From positions 1-7,147 of the forward strand of contig CAMOVS010000058.1 of NCBI GenBank assembly GCA_946627575.1: a stretch of DNA of 7,147 nucleotides, given 5' to 3'. This DNA is from an uncultured Lachnospiraceae bacterium. GTDB taxonomy: Bacteria; Bacillota; Clostridia; Lachnospirales; Lachnospiraceae. The translations under genes and the position numbers were made by a program. Below, piece by piece: positions 1-5,427 of the stretch. The notes beneath the pieces were generated by a model. The model was not told the origin of the DNA and did not search any database. It saw only the letters and a program-made list of their open reading frames with translations. Position 1 is the first letter of the stretch, and every line of letters begins with the position of its first letter.

Positions 1-1446
1 GAGACCAATGATTATGTTCAGACATATATCATCCGCTGCGCTACGGAAAGTCTTATGGTGGATCAGGGGTTCAAGCTCCGCTATATCTTTGATTCCGAGG
101 CGGATAAGAAAGCCTATGACCAGGAATATGCCGACCTGTATGAATCCTGCAGGCAGAGCCTCTACTATTCAGGATACAGAATCCATACATCCATTGATAT
201 GAAGCTTCAAAAGCAGCTTCAGGCTTCCGTTTCCGATGTCCTCCTCCGGGAAGGTTTTGATCAGAGAACGGATGATGGCGTATATAAGCTCCAAGGGGCA
301 GCAGTCTGTATCGACAATGAGACCGGCAGAGTGCTGGCCGTAGTAGGAGGTCGGGAGGCCAACCAGGAGTCCTTTGGTCTCAACCGGGCCTATCAGAGCT
401 TCCGCCAGCCAGGAAGTGCCATCAAGCCCGTGTTGGTTTACGGACCTGCTCTGGGAAAAGGATATACACCGGACAGCATTCTGGATGACAGCGCCATGAC
501 GGGTGAGAATAAGGTCCGCAATACGGACGGTTATGAGGGCCGTATCACCCTTAGGAGAGCAGTGGCCAAATCCAGCAATGTGGCAACATACCGTCTTTAT
601 GAAGAACTAAAACCTAAAAAATGCCTTTCCTATCTGGAAAAAATGAATTTCCGGGGATTGGATGAGAATGATTATAAATATAATACTACCTGTCTGGGCG
701 GCTTTACCAAAGGAGTTACTCCCATTGAGATGGCCTCAGCCTATGCGGCCCTGGCCAATGATGGCGTCTTCAGGAACCCGGACTGCATCGTCCGCATTGA
801 AGACTCTCAGGGCAATACTCTCGTTTCCGGAGAGGAGGAGAAGAAGAATATATATGGCAGGGAGGCTGCCCGCATGATGACCGATGTATTGACAACGGTA
901 GTGGAGAGCGGAACGGCTAAGAATTGTAAGCTGGACAATATGCCTGCGGCCTGCAAGACCGGTACGACCACCAGCAACGTAGATGGCTGGTTGTGTGGTT
1001 ATACTCCTTATTATACGACCGCTGTCTGGGTAGGAAAAGACCTCTACGAACCCCAGGAAGGACTCAAGGGTAATACCTATCCGGCCTACATCTGGACCGA
1101 CTTCATGAATAAAGCCCACAGGGGACTTGCCCGGAAAGAATTCGAAAAGAGCAATCAGCCTAAGGATTCAAAAGATTATGAAGAGCCATCTACAGAAGAA
1201 AAAGAGAGAGAAGATCTGAATCCGGATATTCAAGAGCCGGATGTCCAGGTTCCCGATCTGTCCGACGACCGAAAGGAGGAAGAAGACCCGGAGGTTGAAG
1301 AGGAAGAAGAGAACTATGAGAATGAAGGCAGCGAGGATCCCGGTAATATGGAAGATGGCGATGGGGGAGAAGAAGGAGAAAACGGCCAGGATCAGGAAAA
1401 TGTTGACGGTCAGGACCAGGAAGAGGAGGGAATCGATATTCAATAG
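1..1446 (+). CDS. Class A penicillin-binding protein (PBP1A type), C-terminal part, cut by the window start
   Basis: The frame is open from base 1 with no start, so this is the C-terminal 481 residues of a longer protein; the Met at base 55 is internal. It crosslinks peptidoglycan stem peptides outside the membrane. The visible part starts in the linker that follows the glycosyltransferase domain; a 'IHTSID' segment near residue 61 is typical of this linker. The penicillin-binding transpeptidase domain spans about residues 97-375 and carries all three active-site motifs: S139-x-x-K142 in RQPGSAIKP, S191-S192-N193, and K319-T320-G321. After residue 385 the protein becomes a low-complexity tail of about 97 residues, with more than 40 Asp/Glu and few Lys/Arg, ending at a TAG. 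The glycosyltransferase (GT51) domain and membrane anchor expected for class A are not visible, so the class is inferred from the linker and the PBP1A-like motifs. The gene converges on prs. Confidence 0.9.
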   Translation, partial: ETNDYVQTYIIRCATESLMVDQGFKLRYIFDSEADKKAYDQEYADLYESCRQSLYYSGYRIHTSIDMKLQKQLQASVSDVLLREGFDQRTDDGVYKLQGAAVCIDNETGRVLAVVGGREANQESFGLNRAYQSFRQPGSAIKPVLVYGPALGKGYTPDSILDDSAMTGENKVRNTDGYEGRITLRRAVAKSSNVATYRLYEELKPKKCLSYLEKMNFRGLDENDYKYNTTCLGGFTKGVTPIEMASAYAALANDGVFRNPDCIVRIEDSQGNTLVSGEEEKKNIYGREAARMMTDVLTTVVESGTAKNCKLDNMPAACKTGTTTSNVDGWLCGYTPYYTTAVWVGKDLYEPQEGLKGNTYPAYIWTDFMNKAHRGLARKEFEKSNQPKDSKDYEEPSTEEKEREDLNPDIQEPDVQVPDLSDDRKEEEDPEVEEEEENYENEGSEDPGNMEDGDGGEEGENGQDQENVDGQDQEEEGIDIQ

Positions 1447-1500
1447 TAAGTAGAGGAAACTTCCCATATCGAAATTACAGAATAACCTTATGGAACAATC

Positions 1501-1534
1501 CGGGCCGGGACGTTGCGAGGAACGTCCCGGCCCG
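1501..1534. terminator. Perfect 14-bp inverted repeat between converging genes, probable bidirectional terminator
   Basis: CGGGCCGGGACGTT is followed by a 6-base loop (GCGAGG) and its exact reverse complement. It lies 54 bases after the penicillin-binding protein stop and 60 bases beyond the prs stop, so it could end transcription from both sides. The stem is very GC-rich. The flanks are only moderately T-rich (ATTATATCTGATT on the plus side, GATTGTTCC on the minus side), so it is not a textbook intrinsic terminator. The hairpin itself is certain; the terminator role is inferred from its position. Confidence 0.7.
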
Positions 1535-1594
1535 ATTATATCTGATTAAAATGTGTCCCTCCTTGCCGGAAGGGTGAATCGATAGAATCCTGAA

Positions 1595-2785
1595 TCAGTC
1601 ATTTTTGATGGTGTGATACAATTCGTACTCGGCAAGACGGGTCTTGATCCGGTCGTGGGGATCAAGGAAAGCACTGATGGAAGCATTATGATTAAGAGAA
1701 TCAATCAGCAAGGCGATGTACTTGGACACATCACAGCTGACATACCAGGGGCGGATCAGAAGTTCCGGATCCTGGAGAGTAGAGTTGGTGGTGATTACCT
1801 TATAGATCAGCCCGCTTTCATAAGCCTCGTCAAAGATCTCCAGGCCTTTGGTAAACATCCCGAAAGTAGAGATACAAAAGACTCTCTTGGCGTCCCTGCG
1901 TTTGAGTTCCCGGGCTACATCCAGCATACTTTCTCCGGAAGAGATCATATCGTCGATGATGAGAACATCCTTGCCTGCTACGGTATCACCCAGGAATTCG
2001 TGGGCCACGATGGGGTTGCGTCCATCGACAACTACAGAATAATCTCTCCTCTTGTAGAACATACCGATATCCACTTCCAGAACATTGGCAAAATAGATGG
2101 CCCGCTGCATGGCTCCTTCATCCGGACTGATAACCATCATATGATCACTGTCAATTTTCAGGTCGTCGGTAGAACTAAGAAGAGCTTTTACAAACTGGTA
2201 GGTAGGCATAATGTTATCGAAGCCGGTCAAGGGGATGGCATTCTGCACTCTGGGATCATGGGCATCAAAGGTAAGGATGTTGTCTACGCCCATGTTCATA
2301 AGTTCCTGGAGAGCAAAAGCACAATCCAGGGACTCTCTGGAAGATCTTCTGTGCTGGCGGCTCTCATATAAGAAAGGCATGATGACGGTAATGCTCTTGG
2401 GTTTGCCCGAGGCTGCTCCGATCAGACGCTTGACATCAGCATAGATGTCATCGGGAGACATATGATTCTTATGACCGCATACCGTGTATTCAAGACTGTG
2501 ATTGAGGACATCAGCGATAATATAGAGGTCAGAACCACGCACAGATTCATGGATCAGAGCTTTTGCTTCCCCGGTACCGAAGCGGGGGCAGGAAGCGTTG
2601 ATCAGATAGGAATCCTTAGTATATTCTTCAAAAACGGATTCACTGGCATGAATGTTTACATGGTTGTTTCGCCAACGAACGATATGAGCATCAATTTTTT
2701 CTCCAAGAGCTTTGCAGCTAGGGTGAACTAATATGCCCAGCTTTCCTACTGGAGCAGTGGAATATCTGCTTTCTGTTGGTTTCAT
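1595..2785 (-). CDS. prs: Ribose-phosphate pyrophosphokinase (PRPP synthetase), long divergent form
   Basis: This cytoplasmic enzyme converts ribose 5-phosphate and ATP to PRPP and AMP, feeding purine, pyrimidine, NAD, His and Trp synthesis. Visible motifs are RFGTGEAKALIHESVRG at about residues 68-84 (the usual F-GE---I-ESVRG region), RQHRR at 143-147 (ATP-binding RQDRK-like), DAHDPRVQN at 174-182 (in place of the common DLHA-QIQG), the catalytic-loop KRRD at 245-248, and the PRPP-binding loop VLIIDDMISSGES at 274-286. The product is 396 residues, against roughly 310-320 for the usual bacterial enzyme, with extra length spread over the N-terminal half and at the C-terminus after about 340. 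The start at 2785 is chosen because AAGGAG lies 9 bases upstream; an in-frame ATG at 2827 would add 14 unlikely residues. The 170-base gap to the helicase loader gene shows no convincing promoter: the best -35-like TTGATC has only a poor -10 (ATTTAT). Readthrough from the upstream operon is therefore possible. Confidence 0.88.
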   Translation of the reverse strand: MKPTESRYSTAPVGKLGILVHPSCKALGEKIDAHIVRWRNNHVNIHASESVFEEYTKDSYLINASCPRFGTGEAKALIHESVRGSDLYIIADVLNHSLEYTVCGHKNHMSPDDIYADVKRLIGAASGKPKSITVIMPFLYESRQHRRSSRESLDCAFALQELMNMGVDNILTFDAHDPRVQNAIPLTGFDNIMPTYQFVKALLSSTDDLKIDSDHMMVISPDEGAMQRAIYFANVLEVDIGMFYKRRDYSVVVDGRNPIVAHEFLGDTVAGKDVLIIDDMISSGESMLDVARELKRRDAKRVFCISTFGMFTKGLEIFDEAYESGLIYKVITTNSTLQDPELLIRPWYVSCDVSKYIALLIDSLNHNASISAFLDPHDRIKTRLAEYELYHTIKND

Positions 2786-2794
2786 GTGTAACGT

Positions 2795-2806
2795 CTCCTT
2801 CCTCCC
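2795..2806 (-). promoter_or_regulatory. Ribosome binding site that fixes the prs start
   Basis: Read on the minus strand the site is GGGAGGAAGGAG, with AAGGAG ending 9 bases before the ATG at 2785. It lies inside the longer reading frame that begins at 2827, which argues for the shorter protein. Confidence 0.75.
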
Positions 2807-2955
2807 ACATCCGGTTTCCTGTCTCAAGCATATAAGATGTCAGATAAATCCCTTTTCCATAAGGGGGATCAATGCTGAAAGAGTATTGGCATAATTGAGA
2901 CCTGACACCTGGATAGTCTGTGGGGATGCCGATTAATTAGTTAGATATATAGAAC

Positions 2956-3987
2956 TTATAGCATTGACTCCCCTGATTCGTCAAGGGAAGATAATGCCAT
3001 TTTCAGGCGAATATCATCACCAAGAATATGCAGGGGGATATAAGCTTCCATCAACCGGGAGAAAATCCTTTCTGAGTAGGTTTTATTGATCTGCTCCAGT
3101 GACAGATTGGTATTGATGATGGTTGCTCTTCTAGCCTGCAGTCTTTCATTGAGGCAGGTAAAAAGACTGGAATTCACAAAAGAATTGGTCATCTCGGTTC
3201 CCAGGTCATCGATGATCAGCAGATCACAGGAAAAAATCAGGCTGCTATGAGCGGACCCGGGTTTTTCTCGGCCAAAGGTTGAATCGGCGAGGATCTCAAA
3301 AAGCCGGTAAGATGAAAGATAAAGGACGCTGTGTCCCTGCTTCAGCAGGGCATCCGCAATACAATGAGAAAGGAAACTCTTTCCCGTTCCGGCACTGCCG
3401 TAAATCAGAAGATTGTTCCGGCGGGGAGGAGGATCCTGGTCAAAAGAGCGGATGAATTCAAAGCTTGCCCGAAGAATCTGCTCGATGTTTTCCCTGGGAG
3501 AGCTTTCCTCTCCCGGAAGATGATCGGGATAGTAATCTGTACGGAAGTTATTGAAGTTCTCCCTGTCCAGGATGGCTTTCAAGTTGGACTGGTCATAGAG
3601 GAGATCACGAATCTTGTCTATAAAACAGTGACATTTATCGTGACCGATGTAGCCGGTATCCCGGCAATCCGGACAGTCGTATACAGGATCCAGCCAGTCA
3701 GGGGGATAGCCATGGCGGATGAGGAGAGCCTTTTTTTGGTCGGAAATCTTTCGGATCTTTTGGATGGCAGGATCCGGGACAGATTTGCCTTCTCCGTCCT
3801 TTTCTTCATAGAGCAGACTCCTCACACGGGAAGCGGTAAGAGATGCCATCTCTTCCCGAATCTTTGCCAGCTCCGGAATCAGACGGTCAGCCTCGTCTTC
3901 CCTCTCGGAAGAAATCCGGTAATTCTTCAGGCGTATGTCCTCATACTGCCTCATTATATCATGGTATTGACTGTTGGATAAGGTCAT
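2956..3987 (-). CDS. dnaI: DnaC/DnaI-family AAA+ replicative helicase loader
   Basis: The 343-residue product is an ATPase expected to load the replicative helicase onto DNA at initiation or restart. Residues 1-90 are charged and probably helical or coiled coil. A zinc-binding motif follows, with C105-x2-C108 and C119-x-C121. The AAA+ core has Walker A GSAGTGKS (197-204), Walker B CDLLIIDD with D260-D261, a sensor-1-like INTN at 291-294, and the SERIFSR segment (305-311) carrying the probable arginine finger. A zinc-binding N-terminal part followed by an AAA+ domain matches Bacillus DnaI and, as I recall, the Clostridioides difficile loader CD3654. The transposon helper IstB has a similar ATPase but lacks this N-terminal part and has different neighbours. 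The gene starts 2 bases after the dnaD stop, so the two are surely one operon. Many databases would call it simply 'ATP-binding protein' or DnaC. Confidence 0.9.
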   Translation of the reverse strand: MTLSNSQYHDIMRQYEDIRLKNYRISSEREDEADRLIPELAKIREEMASLTASRVRSLLYEEKDGEGKSVPDPAIQKIRKISDQKKALLIRHGYPPDWLDPVYDCPDCRDTGYIGHDKCHCFIDKIRDLLYDQSNLKAILDRENFNNFRTDYYPDHLPGEESSPRENIEQILRASFEFIRSFDQDPPPRRNNLLIYGSAGTGKSFLSHCIADALLKQGHSVLYLSSYRLFEILADSTFGREKPGSAHSSLIFSCDLLIIDDLGTEMTNSFVNSSLFTCLNERLQARRATIINTNLSLEQINKTYSERIFSRLMEAYIPLHILGDDIRLKMALSSLDESGESML

Positions 3988-3989
3988 GA

Positions 3990-5072
3990 TTACCTCCTGG
4001 CTTGAGATAGAAGACGCTCTTCCAATTCTTTATAATCGTAGCTGCGCTGGTCAAAATTGTGGAAGGAATTCTTGCTTCCTGCTCCATTTCTTGAGGAAGA
4101 AGGATGAGTCCCATTCCTTTTTGCCTGGGCCTCCTGGTGCCTCTTGTCCAGCTCTTCGATATCCTTTTTTGACCGGACGCCCTTAGCGTGCCAGTCTTCG
4201 ATAATCCGGTTAGCATATTGGAAACTGGGCTGGTGGACAGCAAGAAGAGTCCGGCTGCAGGCCTCTATAATAAGGTCGGAAGGCAGGCCCAGCTGGGACC
4301 AATGCCGGATGTATTCAAGCTCCGCGGGAGCCGGGCCCCGGCCTGAGAGCCCCAGGGCTTTCATCACCGGGAAGACATGGTCCACATATTTGTCGGATTC
4401 TTCCCGGGCCTGGCCTACATTGCTGATCCCCTTCCGATACCATTCTATAGCTACCCGCTCAATATAGCGCATATTGTTTTTGCCCCGGCCGGCGCAATAT
4501 TCCACAAGGTACTCCATAAGATCTGTGGAAAAGCTCAGCTGGTCACGGATATAACATAAGCTGTTAAGTTCGTGGCTTGAGAAAGGACGCCCCAGATAAG
4601 TCTCTGCCATGAAAATGATTTGGCTCAGATCCTCACCTTTTTGCCGGGCTTCAATCTCTACGGGAGTCAAGGAGAGCTTGGCAGGGATGGGTCTGTCTTC
4701 CGCCTGCTCTGCCTTCCCGGCAGAAAAAAGAGAAGGATCGTCTGGAACGGCAGGTGAGGACGGTACAGAGACAAGGGCTGATGCATGCCCTGCATCTTTG
4801 CTCGAATCCTTTCTGACAGTGAGGGGCTTAAGGAGCCCGGCCTTCTCCCAGTAGGATACGGCCCGGAGAATATCCTTCTGCGTCAGATTCAGACGGTCAG
4901 CCAGGATGTCCGGCGTTACCGGCATGCCGCTTCCGGTAAGTCTCAGGATCATAAGATAGATTTTGACGTACTCACCGTCTGCGCTGCACATGGCACCATC
5001 TATGAAATCATTGGGCAGCACGGTATAATTCACTTGTATGCTATCAGTAATCTGTATGGGTGAGTCTGTCAT
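3990..5072 (-). CDS. dnaD: DnaD-domain replication initiation protein with two DnaD C-terminal domains
   Basis: The 360-residue product is expected to remodel DNA and recruit the helicase loader during primosome assembly. Residues 1-85 form a winged-helix N-terminal domain, with a helix-turn-helix region near 51-82. Residues 86-140 are a Ser/Pro/Ala-rich linker. Two DnaD/DnaB_2-type domains follow, at about 141-220 and 230-310. Each ends with the family's Y-x3-I/V-x3-W signature: Y203-V207-W211 and Y286-I290-W294. The tail (about 311-360) is hydrophilic and carries FHNFDQRSYDYKELE. Bacillus subtilis DnaD has one such C-terminal domain, whereas DnaB has a duplicated arrangement, so this protein may cover the role of both. 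The position next to a DnaI-type loader matches, as I recall, the C. difficile pair CD3653-CD3654. The start at 5072 follows GGAG by 8 bases. A cluster of DnaA boxes lies just upstream. Confidence 0.9.
   Translation of the reverse strand: MTDSPIQITDSIQVNYTVLPNDFIDGAMCSADGEYVKIYLMILRLTGSGMPVTPDILADRLNLTQKDILRAVSYWEKAGLLKPLTVRKDSSKDAGHASALVSVPSSPAVPDDPSLFSAGKAEQAEDRPIPAKLSLTPVEIEARQKGEDLSQIIFMAETYLGRPFSSHELNSLCYIRDQLSFSTDLMEYLVEYCAGRGKNNMRYIERVAIEWYRKGISNVGQAREESDKYVDHVFPVMKALGLSGRGPAPAELEYIRHWSQLGLPSDLIIEACSRTLLAVHQPSFQYANRIIEDWHAKGVRSKKDIEELDKRHQEAQAKRNGTHPSSSRNGAGSKNSFHNFDQRSYDYKELEERLLSQARR
3992..3998 (-). promoter_or_regulatory. Ribosome binding site of the helicase loader, overlapping the dnaD stop codon
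   Basis: AGGAGGT on the minus strand lies 4 bases before the loader ATG (3987). Its last base falls within the TAA stop of dnaD (3990-3992), so the site sits almost wholly in the last dnaD codons. Ribosomes finishing dnaD would cover this site, which suggests translational coupling and a fixed ratio of the two proteins. Confidence 0.8.
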
Positions 5073-5111
5073 AATTTCAACTCCATCTTCCTTGGTTATT
5101 TTAGCTTTAAC

Positions 5112-5140
5112 ATCATAGCATAAGTTCCGATAAAAATACA
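5112..5140 (-). promoter_or_regulatory. Candidate promoter of the dnaD-helicase loader operon
   Basis: On the minus strand TATGAT (5112-5117) matches the sigma-A -10 box at five of six positions and lies about 40 bases before the dnaD start. No good -35 hexamer is present at the right distance; the region there reads TGTATT. A weak -35 is what one would expect at an activated promoter. The nearest DnaA-box-like site starts about 20 bases further upstream. Confidence 0.45.
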
Positions 5141-5160
5141 GGATGAAAGTAGCAGGCTTT

Positions 5161-5203
5161 TGTGGAGAAACCGGTGGATATGTGGTGGATAAACAGGGGA
5201 TAA
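5161..5203. repeat. DnaA-box block A, four degenerate phased boxes
   Basis: Starts at 5161, 5173, 5184 and 5195 give TGTGGAGAA, GGTGGATAT, GGTGGATAA and AGGGGATAA. The 11-12 bp spacing places them on about the same face of the helix. This block is the nearest to the dnaD promoter. None is a perfect box, as would suit low-affinity sites filled only at high DnaA-ATP. A still weaker site (five of nine positions) continues the phase at 5206. Confidence 0.6.
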
Positions 5204-5230
5204 TTAGTGGACTTTATGGGACCGGATTAA

Positions 5231-5272
5231 TGTGGATTATGTGGATAAAGCTGTGGATAAACAGATGGATAA
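5231..5272. repeat. DnaA-box block B, core array with two perfect boxes
   Basis: TGTGGATTA (5231), TGTGGATAA (5240), TGTGGATAA (5252) and GATGGATAA (5264) follow one another with starts 9, 12 and 12 bases apart. The first two abut directly. This is the densest part of the cluster and the most likely nucleation point for DnaA. Confidence 0.85.
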
Positions 5273-5332
5273 CAAGATTTGGTGGGAAATGGAGAATTAT
5301 CGGCCGAATCAGACCAGATATAGATGCTGTCA

Positions 5333-5353
5333 TGTGGACAGAAATGTGGATAA
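5333..5353. repeat. DnaA-box block C, pair of boxes
   Basis: TGTGGACAG (5333) and the perfect TGTGGATAA (5345) are 12 bases apart, as in block B. The pair sits just past the T-tract of the murC terminator and is separated from block B by 60 bases without boxes. Confidence 0.75.
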
Positions 5354-5360
5354 GATGTAG

Positions 5361-5393
5361 AAAATCCCGGATGCACAAGGCTGGCATCCGGGA
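5361..5393 (-). terminator. Intrinsic terminator of murC
   Basis: Read on the minus strand, TCCCGGATGC pairs perfectly with GCATCCGGGA across a 9-base loop, and the stem runs straight into TTTTCTAC. The 10-bp GC-rich stem and T-tract lie 35 bases past the murC stop. It should separate murC transcription from the dnaD operon, so dnaD needs its own promoter. Confidence 0.82.
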
Positions 5394-5408
5394 ATATTCA
5401 TAAAAAGT

Positions 5409-5417
5409 TGTGGATAA
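5409..5417. promoter_or_regulatory. Isolated perfect DnaA box between murC stop and its terminator
   Basis: TGTGGATAA lies 10 bases beyond the murC stop codon and before the terminator hairpin, so it is within the transcribed murC 3' end. It is the outermost member of the cluster and has the same orientation as the rest. Confidence 0.75.
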
Positions 5418-5427
5418 ACTATTAATG

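Larger units (their letters stand above)
5161..5417. promoter_or_regulatory. DnaA-box cluster between murC and dnaD
   Basis: Four exact copies of TGTGGATAA (TTATCCACA on the minus strand) start at 5240, 5252, 5345 and 5409. Three copies with one mismatch start at 5161 (TGTGGAGAA), 5184 (GGTGGATAA) and 5231 (TGTGGATTA). Four with two mismatches start at 5173, 5195, 5264 and 5333. All point the same way. Within blocks the start-to-start distances are 12, 11, 11; then 9, 12, 12; then 12 bases. TTATCCACA is the well-known binding site of the initiator DnaA. The cluster fills most of the 355-base gap upstream of dnaD and holds no credible gene. Proposed roles, by inference, are DnaA-dependent control of the dnaD operon, DnaA titration, or an origin-like element. 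It is not the main oriC as far as this window shows, since dnaA, dnaN and rpmH are absent. Confidence 0.88.

Noticed and set aside
55..57. ATG at 55 as the start of the penicillin-binding protein
   Set aside because: The frame is open to base 1 and the residues before 55 continue the linker, so the Met is internal.
1613..2371. 252-residue plus-strand frame opposite prs
   Set aside because: It is antisense to a gene with clear PRPP synthetase motifs and shows no recognisable domain.
2786..2827. Longer prs start at 2827
   Set aside because: The extra residues are unlike the enzyme family, and the ribosome binding site for the 2785 start lies inside this extension.
2848..2868. Hairpin ATCCCTT..AAGGG between the loader gene and prs as a terminator
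   Set aside because: The stem is only about 5 bp with a bulge, and the T-tract is weak; it is not enough to call.
4524..4532. TGTGGAAAA inside dnaD, a relaxed-consensus DnaA box
   Set aside because: It is isolated within coding sequence and can be expected by chance; it was not joined to the cluster.
5143..5403. 86-residue plus-strand reading frame across the DnaA-box region
   Set aside because: Its Met-Trp-Ile repeats simply come from translating TGTGGATAA copies. It spans the terminator hairpin, has no good ribosome binding site and resembles no protein I know.
5073..5427. The DnaA-box region as the chromosome's main oriC
   Set aside because: There is no dnaA, dnaN, recF or rpmH nearby and no obvious AT-rich unwinding element; a regulatory or titration cluster fits better, though a secondary origin is not excluded.
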